Shown piece by piece: positions 9,171 through 17,959 of a DNA stretch of 64,000 nucleotides (positions within the stretch are counted from its first letter, which is position 1; the number at the start of each line of letters is the position of its first letter). The stretch spans positions 434,001-498,000 of the forward strand of contig NZ_SJSA01000001.1 of NCBI RefSeq assembly GCF_004766125.1, given 5' to 3'. This DNA is from Duncaniella freteri (GTDB lineage: Bacteria > Bacteroidota > Bacteroidia > Bacteroidales > Muribaculaceae). The translations under genes and the position numbers were made by a program. Below the pieces are notes generated by a model, which did not search any database, was not told the DNA's origin, and saw only the letters and a program-made list of their open reading frames with translations.

Positions 9171-10679
9171 ATGAAATCAATCGCACCGCTATTCAGCCTG
9201 AAAAATATAGTTCTATCCCTGTTGTTTATGTCAATGGCGGCATCCGTCGCCGCATCCCCGAAGAGAGAGATGCGAGGCGTGTGGATAGCCACAGTATGGG
9301 GCATAGACTGGCCATCAAAACAAGGGGTCTCCGAGAATATCCGACACCAGCAACAGCAGCAGCTCAGCGACATTCTCGACCGATGCAAGCAGATGAATCT
9401 CACCACAGTCTGTTTCCAGGTAAGAGGGATGGCAGACGTCATGTTCCGCTCCGAATTAGAGCCATGGAGCTCTTTTGTCAGCGGCAAACGCGGCACCGAT
9501 CCCGGATGGGACCCGCTGGAATGGGTCACTGCCGAATGCCACCGACGAGGACTTGAATGCTACGCCTGGGTCAACCCGTTCAGATGGTCATCCGGTACCG
9601 ACTACAGTTCCCCGCAGGACAAAAAATGGAAAGACAATGGCTGGCTCCTGAGCCATGGGAAATACACGGTGTTCAATCCTGGCCTTGAGGAAGCCCGACA
9701 ACACATAGTCGATATATGCCGTGAGATTGTAGAAGGATATGACATCGACGGACTCATTTTCGACGACTATTTCTACCCTAACCGCATACCTGAAACCTCC
9801 GATGCCCCTGACTATCACCTATACCGGAACGAATCTCCATGGATGACATTCGGTGACTGGCGCAGAGCAAACATCCACAAGGCAATAGCCGACGTTAAAA
9901 GCATGATAAGCGACACCAAGCCTTATGTGCGATTTGGCATATCCCCTGCCGGAGTTGCAGGAAAAGACGAGACATCCGCAGCAAAATGGGGTGCCGAATG
10001 TGTAAACGTCAAAGCCTCCGACTGGCAATACAAAGAGATATACTCCGACCCGTTGGGCATGATGTATCAGGGCACAGTCGACTTCGTGTCGCCTCAGATC
10101 TACTGGCCAACAACCCACGACACCGCCCCTTACATACCGCTTGCCAAATGGTGGTACTCCACGGCCAACATGTATGGCTCACATCTTTACACAAGCGTGA
10201 CCCTTGAGCGCATCAACACCGGAAGCCTTGCCGAGCACAGGCGCGACCTCGAACGGCAGATCGACTGCAACCGCCGGTCAAATATCGACGGCAATCAGGG
10301 CATAATGATATACAGCGCGAAATTTCTTCCGAAAGTGTCACACACTCTGTCCGGCGAACTGTTCGCATACCCGTCACTCACTCCGGCAATCAAGTCCGCC
10401 GAAGAGACAACAGAGCCGCCACGCAATCTGAAACTGAGACATGGCTCCCTCTCATGGCACCCCATAAACGGTGTCAGACGCTACACCGTATACGCAGTGC
10501 CCGACGAGGTTTCAATCCTGGAAGCCATGGACGAAAATGGCGACGGCATAGATGGGGCCTTCCTAATAGGAGTGACCTACGAACCTCGATATGAAGTCGG
10601 TACCGAAAAGGGATACCGTTATGCCGTATGCGCATACTCCGGATTCTCAACCGAGGGCACACCTGCCTGGCTCGATTGA
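9171..10679 (+). CDS. Glycosyl hydrolase-like 10 (GHL10/DUF187) exported protein
   Basis: A 502-residue exported protein with a signal peptide (about residues 1-28, ending near AASVAAS). The body matches the GHL10 TIM-barrel family (YngK/YddW-like): KREMRGVWIATVWGIDWP, then CFQVRGMADVMFRS, CYAWVNPFRW, and the acidic DIDGLIFDDYFYP segment near residue 200. DFVSPQIYWP follows near 305. A fibronectin-like C-terminus (about 420-500) completes it. Family members act on polysaccharides, with peptidoglycan-related activity reported for some. The substrate here is unknown. It is transcribed alone. Confidence 0.88.
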   Translation: MKSIAPLFSLKNIVLSLLFMSMAASVAASPKREMRGVWIATVWGIDWPSKQGVSENIRHQQQQQLSDILDRCKQMNLTTVCFQVRGMADVMFRSELEPWSSFVSGKRGTDPGWDPLEWVTAECHRRGLECYAWVNPFRWSSGTDYSSPQDKKWKDNGWLLSHGKYTVFNPGLEEARQHIVDICREIVEGYDIDGLIFDDYFYPNRIPETSDAPDYHLYRNESPWMTFGDWRRANIHKAIADVKSMISDTKPYVRFGISPAGVAGKDETSAAKWGAECVNVKASDWQYKEIYSDPLGMMYQGTVDFVSPQIYWPTTHDTAPYIPLAKWWYSTANMYGSHLYTSVTLERINTGSLAEHRRDLERQIDCNRRSNIDGNQGIMIYSAKFLPKVSHTLSGELFAYPSLTPAIKSAEETTEPPRNLKLRHGSLSWHPINGVRRYTVYAVPDEVSILEAMDENGDGIDGAFLIGVTYEPRYEVGTEKGYRYAVCAYSGFSTEGTPAWLD

Positions 10680-10913
10680 AACCCCAGGCGATCCGCCCGA
10701 CGCCATGGAATCAACGCTTCGCTCCGTGTCATGTACCACATAGAAACGTATCATCGCATAAAGCATGTTCTGCATCGGGGTCAGGGACTCCGAAGGATCG
10801 TTGCCGAGAATGAATTCCGCACTTAAGGCATTGCTTATGGATATGCGGTCCTCTGGCGGAAGAGAGTTTACCGTGTCAATCACTCGTGACGAGATGACAA
10901 ATGGAGTTGCCAT
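10647..10913 (-). CDS. Small conserved-looking protein, 88 aa, function unknown
   Basis: I do not recognise a named domain. The product begins MATPFVISSRVIDTVNSLPP and has the ordered segment LTPMQNMLYAMIRFYVVHDTE near residues 44-65. This suggests a compact helical cytosolic protein, with a less ordered Gly/Ser-rich tail. It is likely real because a minus-strand TAAATTTG box lies at 10940-10947, 27 bases before the ATG, and the helical core reads as coherent protein. The last 33 bases overlap the end of the converging GHL10 gene. Confidence 0.6.
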   Translation of the reverse strand: MATPFVISSRVIDTVNSLPPEDRISISNALSAEFILGNDPSESLTPMQNMLYAMIRFYVVHDTERSVDSMASGGSPGVSIEPGRCALG

Positions 10914-10939
10914 AGGATAAGTATTTTAAGGTTACGGCA

Positions 10940-10947
10940 CAAATTTA
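10940..10947 (-). promoter_or_regulatory. -7 box of the 88-aa gene
   Basis: Minus-strand TAAATTTG matches TAnnTTTG and lies 27 bases upstream of the start codon at 10911-10913. No perfect -33 box was found. Confidence 0.55.
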
Positions 10948-11005
10948 ACCCACCTGATGGGCAACTTCACGGCTCAGTGATCTTAAAAAACGTCAACACC
11001 GCCTC

Positions 11006-12667
11006 TCATGCAAACAGCCTGTGACGGTCCCGGGGAATGGCGGCATCGACAATCTCTTCCGGAACAAATCGCCAGTTCCGTGTCACAACAGGAGATATCA
11101 TCCCCTTTCGCTCTATTGCCTTCATGAGATAGTATCTCAGATCAAGCTCAGTGGCATCAAGCACGCGGCTCTTAAGTTCATCATGCGAGATCCCTGCACC
11201 ACGCGTTATCAGCTCCCCTCCGCCATTGGCCCTGTATGCATTGACCGCCACGCGGTAAGTGCGCTTCAAGTCAAACGGAGTGCCGTCTGCCATGGAGGAT
11301 ATACATATTTTTTGACCCTTGGGACAAGTGACGTCAACCGTATAATTCACACCGAATGCCGAATCAAAATTATATGAAGGGTTTATCAGACGTGAATAAT
11401 CACCCTTCACAGGATTGCCCGAAGCGAATTTCAGTAAAGGGTCACAAGGCGACCCCATCACGGCTGTCCATAGATTATAGCTCATCTCAAGATGATTCTT
11501 CACTTCCTCCCCGGTCATGGCAAGCGTGCAAAGCTGATTCTCATATTTATAGAGGGCAAACATATCGCTCATGCGCAATGTGCCTTTTCTTATCACAGCA
11601 TCAAACGACAACGGTGCTGCAAGCGATATGTCAGCCCCAGATATCTCAAGCTGAAGCGTATGGATAAGCTCCATGAATGCCGACGGACCGAAATAAGCAT
11701 CCCTTACACCGAAATCACCTGTAGCCTCACCTATCACCTTCTCCACAAACTCCTGCGTCAGCTTCCGTTCCGGAGCAAATTCTTCAAGAAAACCCTCATC
11801 GGGTTCATGATCGGCGACAGAGACCACCCTGCCGTCCACATTACAGTCCACCACCCTGCCATAATCATCCTGTTCCACCGTAACAACAGTCTCTGCTACA
11901 TGTGTCGCATAAGCTCCAGGATTGATGAGCAGAGTGCCGTTCTCCTCCCTGATTACAGCTCTGGAATGGTCATGTCCCATGATTATCAGATCAAAGCCAT
12001 CCACCTCGCGGGCCACAATATCCGATGCGTTCTCCATCCATTTCCAGGTGGGATGAGTGCTATGATAACCGGAATGGAACAGCCCTATGACGACATCCGG
12101 ACTCTCCCTCTCCCGTATATGCCTCATCCATCTGCGGGCACTCTCCACCATAGGCTCGACATCAAGCCCTTCCCACAACTTTTCAGGCAGCCATGCCGGA
12201 ATAGCAGATGTAAGAAGCCCGAGCACAGCAAAACGCACACCATTACGCTCCACAACTGTATAAGGCTTGAAATAAGGCTCCCCGGTGGATATATCAGTGA
12301 CATTTGCACCGAGAAGAGGGATGGGCGCAAGGTCGGCACGGAAACGGTCATAGACCGGATGGCCGGTCTCTATATCATGATTCCCTATTGTCATCGCATC
12401 ATATCTCATACGCTTCATCACCCTCGCCACAGGATGAGCTGTCCCAGTCTCTATAAAATTATAGAGATACACGGCAGGCTGCCCCTGCAATATATCGCCA
12501 TTGTCAAGAAGCAGCACACTATCCTCCCCCATTACAGCGCGTTGCGACTCAACATAAGCCGACACCCGCGCCAATGAGCCGGGCGCGGGTGACAGAGTGG
12601 TGAAATCATAGGGGAACAACATTCCGTGGACATCCCCTGTAGATATTATCTTAAAAACTTTCTTCAT
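11006..12667 (-). CDS. 5'-nucleotidase/cyclic phosphodiesterase-like metallophosphatase
   Basis: A 553-residue two-domain UshA/CpdB-type enzyme that removes phosphate from nucleotides. The metallophosphatase half carries the metal ligands: GDVHG (11-15), DNGD (near 56), GNHD (near 95), GLFHSG (near 200) and GHDH (near 231). The C-terminal substrate half carries RVAVNAYRANGGGE. Unlike most relatives, the N-terminus (MKKVFKIISTGD) runs straight into the catalytic motif with no signal peptide, so the enzyme appears cytosolic. It follows the DUF3108 gene after 17 bases and lies in an operon with thymidine kinase. Confidence 0.88.
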   Translation of the reverse strand: MKKVFKIISTGDVHGMLFPYDFTTLSPAPGSLARVSAYVESQRAVMGEDSVLLLDNGDILQGQPAVYLYNFIETGTAHPVARVMKRMRYDAMTIGNHDIETGHPVYDRFRADLAPIPLLGANVTDISTGEPYFKPYTVVERNGVRFAVLGLLTSAIPAWLPEKLWEGLDVEPMVESARRWMRHIRERESPDVVIGLFHSGYHSTHPTWKWMENASDIVAREVDGFDLIIMGHDHSRAVIREENGTLLINPGAYATHVAETVVTVEQDDYGRVVDCNVDGRVVSVADHEPDEGFLEEFAPERKLTQEFVEKVIGEATGDFGVRDAYFGPSAFMELIHTLQLEISGADISLAAPLSFDAVIRKGTLRMSDMFALYKYENQLCTLAMTGEEVKNHLEMSYNLWTAVMGSPCDPLLKFASGNPVKGDYSRLINPSYNFDSAFGVNYTVDVTCPKGQKICISSMADGTPFDLKRTYRVAVNAYRANGGGELITRGAGISHDELKSRVLDATELDLRYYLMKAIERKGMISPVVTRNWRFVPEEIVDAAIPRDRHRLFA

Positions 12668-12684
12668 ATTCCTTTACTTCATCC

Positions 12685-13464
12685 TTAAGGATTCGGTCCG
12701 GTGTACAGAGCCCTCACCTTACCTACCGGCAACTGCCCCTCCACCTTGACAGGTATACGGCGCGAGTCGGCTGTGATCCATCCGTCTATCGGGTCGGACG
12801 ACTGCTTTCCGCGACGCGTGAAAGTGAAATTAATGTGAAACGTCTGAAGGTTCGATCCGTTAAGTGCCACCTTCTGCTTGCCGAGATAAGTTATGGTAAG
12901 CAACTCCTTCTTCGACCCGGAGAAAATGTTTACTGTCGTATTCTGACCGATCTTCATATTATCGAAATCAAGAGTCCTGAGATAGAAAAACGAACTCAAC
13001 ATATCCACGGTCATCCCCTGCGCCTCAAGGCTTATTGTGCTCGAAGTCATGGGCGCGTCAGCCGTCGCACGCTTGTAACGCACAGCCTCGGCTGTAAAGA
13101 TGTTGCCCTGACGCTTGAAGTTGAGAATATCTTTCTTGTACTTCCCCTGCTCATGGGCTATATACACATACTTCACAGGATAAAGACCGCTCTTGGTCAT
13201 TGTCGTGTAAAGGGTGTCACGTAGCATGTATATACTGTTGGCCCAAGGCGCATTCTGGGCATACACCGATGCCCTGTACAGGTCACCGTCATTACGCAGA
13301 CTCATCGTTGCATAACCTGCCACCTTGTTAATAAAGCCCCACTTGTATATCACATCATATGTGAGGGTCTCGTCAACGAGCGACACCACCGGTTCGCCTC
13401 CGGCTCTCAGGACAGGCAGCGAGAGCAGACAGCCTAATATCACACGGATCAACTGATGTTTCAT
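12685..13464 (-). CDS. DUF3108-type exported protein
   Basis: A 259-residue protein with a signal peptide (MKHQLIRVILGCLLSLPVL) and a beta-rich body resembling DUF3108 (ETLTYDVIYKWGFINKVAGYATM at the mature N-terminus, GYATM and TFHINFTFTRRGK as landmarks). The C-terminus DGWITADSRRIPVKVEG also fits that family. Members are predicted periplasmic beta-structures of unknown role. ATG 13464 is chosen so that the signal peptide is at the N-terminus; 13 upstream codons in frame look non-coding. It is the middle gene between tdk and the nucleotidase. Confidence 0.8.
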   Translation of the reverse strand: MKHQLIRVILGCLLSLPVLRAGGEPVVSLVDETLTYDVIYKWGFINKVAGYATMSLRNDGDLYRASVYAQNAPWANSIYMLRDTLYTTMTKSGLYPVKYVYIAHEQGKYKKDILNFKRQGNIFTAEAVRYKRATADAPMTSSTISLEAQGMTVDMLSSFFYLRTLDFDNMKIGQNTTVNIFSGSKKELLTITYLGKQKVALNGSNLQTFHINFTFTRRGKQSSDPIDGWITADSRRIPVKVEGQLPVGKVRALYTGPNP

Positions 13465-13508
13465 AATCACATGTCTTTTTATATAAGACCTCCCCGGAGG
13501 CAAATAGT

Positions 13509-14141
13509 TTATTCAAGCTCACGGAACGGAAGCACCGACCTATAGCTCTGCTCGATCCGCTTGTTGCGCCAGCACTTGCGGCACACCGCTATATAGCGGT
13601 CATCCCCGCCGATCTCAACCTGCTGACCCTCCTCCACAAAGTCTCCATTGCTATCCATCCTGGCATTGATGATGGTCTTGCGTCCGCAAGTGCATGTCGA
13701 CTTGATCTCATCGATAGTGTCGGCAATCTCGAAAAGCCGGCGGGAACCTTCAAACAGGCAGCTGCGGAAATCGGTGCGGAGTCCGTAGCATATCACATTG
13801 CTGCCGAAATCATCCACTATGCGCGCCAACTGGTCCACTTGAGATGCGGTCAGGAACTGTGCCTCATCAACCAGAAACCAATCTATCACAGCCATTGTCT
13901 CCTCAAACATCTGCTGAGCCATCTCATAGAGATCACTTTCGTGATATATCCATCGGCATTCACGCTGAATGCCGATGCGCGAATGTATCACATTGGTTTT
14001 CTCACGAGTGTCGACAATAGGTTTGAGGCACACGTAACGCATGCCCCTCTCCTCAAAATTGTAAGCCGTGGTGAGCAGCAACGCTGTCTTGGCTGAACCC
14101 ATGGTGCCGTAACGGAAGTACAGTTTACCTTTTCTATTCAT
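13509..14141 (-). CDS. tdk: Thymidine kinase (class II)
   Basis: A 210-residue thymidine salvage kinase that makes dTMP from thymidine and ATP. The P-loop GTMGSAKT is at residues 12-19, the Walker B-like DEAQF near 95, and the lasso/zinc cysteines are CTCG and CRKC near 150 and 190. Usually the P-loop reads GxMxSGKT; here Ala replaces Gly, a variant seen in relatives. It heads the operon tdk-DUF3108-nucleotidase (44- and 17-base gaps), so thymidine salvage and nucleotide dephosphorylation may be coexpressed. Confidence 0.95.
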   Translation of the reverse strand: MNRKGKLYFRYGTMGSAKTALLLTTAYNFEERGMRYVCLKPIVDTREKTNVIHSRIGIQRECRWIYHESDLYEMAQQMFEETMAVIDWFLVDEAQFLTASQVDQLARIVDDFGSNVICYGLRTDFRSCLFEGSRRLFEIADTIDEIKSTCTCGRKTIINARMDSNGDFVEEGQQVEIGGDDRYIAVCRKCWRNKRIEQSYRSVLPFRELE

Positions 14142-14166
14142 CCTGATGAATGATTGTATTTCAGGA

Positions 14167-14174
14167 CAAAGTTA
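14167..14174 (-). promoter_or_regulatory. -7 box of the tdk operon
   Basis: Minus-strand TAACTTTG matches TAnnTTTG and is 26 bases from the tdk ATG. The -33 region is a poor match. Confidence 0.6.
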
Positions 14175-14209
14175 ATGATATTTTCCGATAAAACACCACT
14201 TCCCTACAG

Positions 14210-14830
14210 TTATTCACTCTGCCTGGTGAGCACAAAATCCTCTTCGCCCACCTCATATTTCAGCAAAGCACCCTTTATCTTCACGTCATCCATATGTCGA
14301 AGCGATGCATACCTAACGGAGAGAGCCTGCTTTATACCCTCGGCAATACGAGCCCTAACTTCAGGGTTCAGAGCATCAGTGGCGGGATTCCCCATCACCA
14401 TAGGACTGCCGTTGGCAGCAACAGCCTTGGGATCAACATCCACAACAAGCGATGCCACATCCATGCTCAGTGCCATCTCATCATCATCCACCACCGTCCA
14501 GGTGCCCGAGATAGTGGTATGCGCAGCCGCCGAAAGCTGAATCGGCTCCGCAAAAGCACTGTCCACCACCTGGGTAGAGACATTGACCATCCCTGACACA
14601 GTGACAGCCCCGGTGAGAGTCTCATTGGCTGTCATTGATGCAGGTGAAAACTCATAAGTGTCAATTATGGATGCCGAAATGGCAGAATTGTCCGAGATCG
14701 CCTCGGGAGTCCCTTGCCACACACCGGGAATCTCCTTGGCAAACCGTGCTTCACTATTACTACAAGCCACCAGCAATGAGCCGATAGCCAACAACTCCAA
14801 CATCGGAACGAACGATACTAAGGATTTCAT
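14210..14830 (-). CDS. Putative lipoprotein, 206 aa, function unknown
   Basis: The N-terminus has a signal peptide with lipobox LLVAC at about residue 19-23, so the protein is likely lipidated and in the envelope. The remaining sequence alternates small polar and hydrophobic residues (VSGMVNVSTQVVDS, ISGTWTVVDDDEMALSMDV), suggesting a beta-sandwich or lipocalin-like structure that ends in a helix (ARIAEGIKQALSVRYASL). I do not recognise the family. It borders the AT-rich island and its long upstream region shares no box with the next gene. Confidence 0.7.
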   Translation of the reverse strand: MKSLVSFVPMLELLAIGSLLVACSNSEARFAKEIPGVWQGTPEAISDNSAISASIIDTYEFSPASMTANETLTGAVTVSGMVNVSTQVVDSAFAEPIQLSAAAHTTISGTWTVVDDDEMALSMDVASLVVDVDPKAVAANGSPMVMGNPATDALNPEVRARIAEGIKQALSVRYASLRHMDDVKIKGALLKYEVGEEDFVLTRQSE

Positions 14831-14909
14831 AATTCAATAAAAACATACATTATTTACATTAATAACATATAATTATAAAAAATTGTTTCCTAATAATTAA
14901 TAAATTTCA

Positions 14910-14917
14910 TATATTTG
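14910..14917 (+). promoter_or_regulatory. -7 box upstream of the island
   Basis: TATATTTG matches TAnnTTTG 73 bases before ATG 14991 and could drive the transglutaminase-like gene and those after it. The AT-rich context makes chance matches likelier. Confidence 0.45.
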
Positions 14918-14990
14918 CACTTGATAAATCAACTTAAGGACACACAATTTTCTTAATCATTCTTCTAATAATTATTGCTATAAAACACCG

Positions 14991-15941
14991 ATGACAAACA
15001 CACCAATAAAACACATCGTCAGCATAACAATAGCAACAATCTATTTGACCATCCTAAATGGATGCCATGGAAGCTCAGAACTTGAGCGTGCTCTTGACAT
15101 GGCTGGAAATAACCGTCACGAACTTGAGACTGTACTTAATCATTATAGGACTGATTCGTTAAAATATCAAGCCGCGGTATTCCTCATAGAGCACATGCCC
15201 TACCAACGAGGCATAGCATATGAGGATACAATACGTCTGTACACCTATTACAAGGCAATATCATCCTCTCATACAGACCCATGGATATTATGTGACTCCA
15301 TAAGAGAAGCTGATGGGCAATTCAATGCTCAGTTGAAGATAGTCCAGAACGATATCTGCGAGATCTCCTCATCATTCCTTATTGACCATATTGATGCTAT
15401 GTTTGATGCGTGGGCATCTCAACCTTGGGGTGATAAAATTGATTTTGACATGTTCTGTAATCATATTCTTCCTTACCGTCTGCGGGACGAACCACTTATG
15501 CCATGGGCAAGACAACTGTACGAACAATACAATCCAATACTCGACAGCATCAGAAAAAGCCCAGACTCCACTGATATTCGTGCAGCCGCAACAGTTATAT
15601 TGCGATATCTTCAACACCAGCGCATTATATTCACTCACGCAATACCTCAAGGTGTTAATGTTGGCATCAAGAATGTGGATTGGAAGATCGGAGACTGCAA
15701 GGAATTTACAGATATCCTTACATGGGTGCTTCGTTCGCTTGCCATACCTTGCGGATGCGACATGATGCCGGTACGTGGCGATAACAATGTGCCTCATTAC
15801 TGGAATTATATCATTGATAACGATGGTCAGTCATGGTATGGCTCAATAGGCTATGCCGAAAGTGAATACAAAGCACCTAACACATATTGGATCCCAAAGG
15901 GAAAGTATGGAGAGAATGTTACGCTCTCAACAGAGGATTGA
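14991..15941 (+). CDS. Transglutaminase-like lipoprotein, upstream half (frameshifted)
   Basis: The 316-residue product starts with a lipoprotein signal (LTILNGC, Cys near residue 24). It has a transglutaminase-like core: the nucleophile motif GDCKEF near 242, LRSLAIPCGCDMMPVRG, then HYWNYI near 268 with the catalytic His. The full-length family continues into a discoidin-like domain, but here the frame ends at 15939-15941. The continuation is in the -1 frame at 15887-16951. Just before the end the DNA reads C CCA AAG GGA AAG, three overlapping slippery heptamers in phase. So this is either an inactivated gene, a sequencing error, or a frameshift-expressed one. Confidence 0.85.
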   Translation: MTNTPIKHIVSITIATIYLTILNGCHGSSELERALDMAGNNRHELETVLNHYRTDSLKYQAAVFLIEHMPYQRGIAYEDTIRLYTYYKAISSSHTDPWILCDSIREADGQFNAQLKIVQNDICEISSSFLIDHIDAMFDAWASQPWGDKIDFDMFCNHILPYRLRDEPLMPWARQLYEQYNPILDSIRKSPDSTDIRAAATVILRYLQHQRIIFTHAIPQGVNVGIKNVDWKIGDCKEFTDILTWVLRSLAIPCGCDMMPVRGDNNVPHYWNYIIDNDGQSWYGSIGYAESEYKAPNTYWIPKGKYGENVTLSTED

Positions 15942-16951
15942 GCAGGAAAATGCATGCCATGACTAACAGTAGAAATATACATCCTGCATTTCGCTATCCT
16001 ACCATACAGGATGTTACTGCTTTATATGCCAATCCCAAATGTTTAAGTTTTAATATTCATGCAGATCGTTTATATAGATTACCCGTCAATGACGAGCCTT
16101 TGTATCTATGCATGTCGAGTTCCGACAAGTGGATACCTGTTGATGTGATTGAATTTGCAGCAAAAGATAGTACTGTCAGAATCAAAGATGTTGAGGGAGA
16201 TGTGGTATTTCGTATAGCCACGTCTTCAGGCGACCGATTGAATTTCATTGCACCACCATTTCTTGTCGATCGCAGGACTGGCGAATTACATTGGTATGAA
16301 ACGTCCTCTTCAGATAAAGAACAGGTATGCCTTCTTCATAAATTTAATCTTCGTACCGAGCCATTTGGACAAAATATGATTGGAGGCATTTTCGAGGGTA
16401 GTAATAATGCTGATTTCCATTTAAGTGACACACTGCACATTATAAATAAATTTCCTGATAGACTTTATAACCTAGCACATATCACACATTCGAGCAAATA
16501 TCGATATGCCCGATACAGAGGAATCAAAAGCGGCTCATCTGACATTTCGGAACTGACATTCATTAATGATAAAGATCTTCCCATAAAAGGGAAACCTATA
16601 TGCAATATAAATGAACTGACACTAGTGAACGCATTTGACGGAGATCCCTACACATCATTTCATACTGTAGAGAAAGATGCTTGGATAGGACTTGAATTTG
16701 ATGAGCCATGCATCATTTCGTCAATAATATTCACCCCTCGAAATCGCAAAAACTATATACAACCTGGCAACAGATATGAACTGTTCTATTGCAATAATGA
16801 GGGATGGGCAAGTGTTGGATCATACACGGCGAAAAGTGATTCACTGTTATACGATGTACCAAGAGGTTCTCTGCTCTTCCTGAAAAATCATACAGAAGGT
16901 AACCAGGAACGCATATTCGAGTACCGTAATGGAAAGCAAATATGGTGGTAA
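15887..16951 (+). CDS. Transglutaminase-like lipoprotein, downstream half (discoidin-like)
   Basis: This frame continues the previous gene. It runs from DPKGKVWRECYALNRG and RYPTIQDVTALYAN, which fit the middle of the family, to a C-terminal discoidin-like (F5/8 C) sandwich: NAFDGDPYTSFHT near 245-257, WIGLEFDEPCIISSI, GNRYELFYC, then the typical end LLFLKNHTEGNQERIFEYRNG. It has no signal peptide, and the first in-frame codon that could initiate is a TTG inside the overlap. It is thus probably not an independent gene. The overlap of the two frames is at least 55 bases. Confidence 0.8.
   Translation: MDPKGKVWRECYALNRGLSRKMHAMTNSRNIHPAFRYPTIQDVTALYANPKCLSFNIHADRLYRLPVNDEPLYLCMSSSDKWIPVDVIEFAAKDSTVRIKDVEGDVVFRIATSSGDRLNFIAPPFLVDRRTGELHWYETSSSDKEQVCLLHKFNLRTEPFGQNMIGGIFEGSNNADFHLSDTLHIINKFPDRLYNLAHITHSSKYRYARYRGIKSGSSDISELTFINDKDLPIKGKPICNINELTLVNAFDGDPYTSFHTVEKDAWIGLEFDEPCIISSIIFTPRNRKNYIQPGNRYELFYCNNEGWASVGSYTAKSDSLLYDVPRGSLLFLKNHTEGNQERIFEYRNGKQIWW
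15893..15905 (+). other. Triple overlapping slippery run at the frame switch
   Basis: The bases CCCAAAGGGAAAG occur in the zero frame as C CCA AAG GGA AAG. They therefore contain CCCAAAG, AAAGGGA and GGGAAAG, each of the X XXY YYZ form, and a -1 slip at any of them enters the downstream frame. A weak 5-bp stem (gagag 15910-15914 with ctctc 15924-15928) starts 4 to 10 bases after the possible slip sites, the distance of known stimulatory structures. Confidence 0.5.
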
Positions 16952-16972
16952 ATCTTAATTAATACTCAATAT

Positions 16973-17839
16973 ATGAAACATCTAATATATTTATCTATTC
17001 TAATACTTACTATCATTGTCACATCATGTGCTCAAAATGATAAAGCAAGAGTAATGGAGCATGTCGGACAGTGGTTTGGTCGACATTTACATCTGCCTAC
17101 ACATATCATTGATGCCTTAACAGGCGACACTATCAGTATGTCTGATTCAGAGTTCACAATACTTACATACATCGACAGCCTTGGATGTACGAGATGTAAG
17201 ATGAAACTACATCTATGGAATGAATTTCTCGGCTCGTTGGATTCTATAACTGAATCCGATGTAGTCGCGCTCATGGTGATACACACCTCCGATTCTCGTG
17301 GCATCAGATATCAACTTAAAATTGACGGCTATGAATATCCTTCATACATTGATAGTACCGACATAATAAACAAGCACAACGCATTCCCTTCCGAACTGAT
17401 GCTTCAGACGTTTCTCCTCGACTCCTCTCATCACGTGATTGCCGTCGGGAATCCGGTATACAACAATAGAATAGCCAATCTTTATAGAGATATCATATCT
17501 GGAGGGAAAATAGTTACTCAAGCAGGCTCCATCGGTATTATGGTCAACGTAAGGTCACTTGATATCGGAGATATACATCTCGGAGAGACTGCAAATCATA
17601 ACTTTGTGTTAAAGAATGTGAGTGGTGACACAGTAAACATACGCAAAATGATATCATCCTGCGATTGCACGGTTGCGGAAGTTGAAAATACTTTGATTGT
17701 TCCTGGAGACAGTGCTACCATATATGTCTCGTTCAAAGAAGACTCTATAACAGGACGGTTTAACCGCACTGTTCACGTTTTTTACGATCAATTCACAAAT
17801 CCGACAAAACTTGAAATCACAGGAAACGTAATAAAGTAA
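16973..17839 (+). CDS. Lipoprotein with thioredoxin-like region and DUF1573 domain
   Basis: A 288-residue lipoprotein (lipobox IVTSC near residues 15-19). The middle section resembles a thioredoxin/peroxiredoxin-like fold with a redox-type CTRCK near residue 73. The C-terminal third is a DUF1573 (HYDIN-like Ig) domain: LDIGDIHLGETANHNFVLKN, then the hallmark SSCDCTVAE near 228 and GDSATIYVSF. DUF1573 proteins are Bacteroidota envelope proteins, often beside propeller lipoproteins as here. It starts 21 bases after the discoidin-like half, consistent with one operon. Confidence 0.82.
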   Translation: MKHLIYLSILILTIIVTSCAQNDKARVMEHVGQWFGRHLHLPTHIIDALTGDTISMSDSEFTILTYIDSLGCTRCKMKLHLWNEFLGSLDSITESDVVALMVIHTSDSRGIRYQLKIDGYEYPSYIDSTDIINKHNAFPSELMLQTFLLDSSHHVIAVGNPVYNNRIANLYRDIISGGKIVTQAGSIGIMVNVRSLDIGDIHLGETANHNFVLKNVSGDTVNIRKMISSCDCTVAEVENTLIVPGDSATIYVSFKEDSITGRFNRTVHVFYDQFTNPTKLEITGNVIK

Positions 17840-17959
17840 TCTTAAATAATCCTATAAAATATGTAATACTCATAATCTATTATCTCGTCTTAACATAAGG
17901 CTTCCGTTGAAATGATACATACGGAAAAACAGTTTAAATCATCACAAAATAAAAATCGT

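Noticed and set aside
11492..12577. Open frame of 361 codons antisense to the nucleotidase
   Set aside because: Mirror of the conserved metallophosphatase; composition is His/Ile-rich and unordered.
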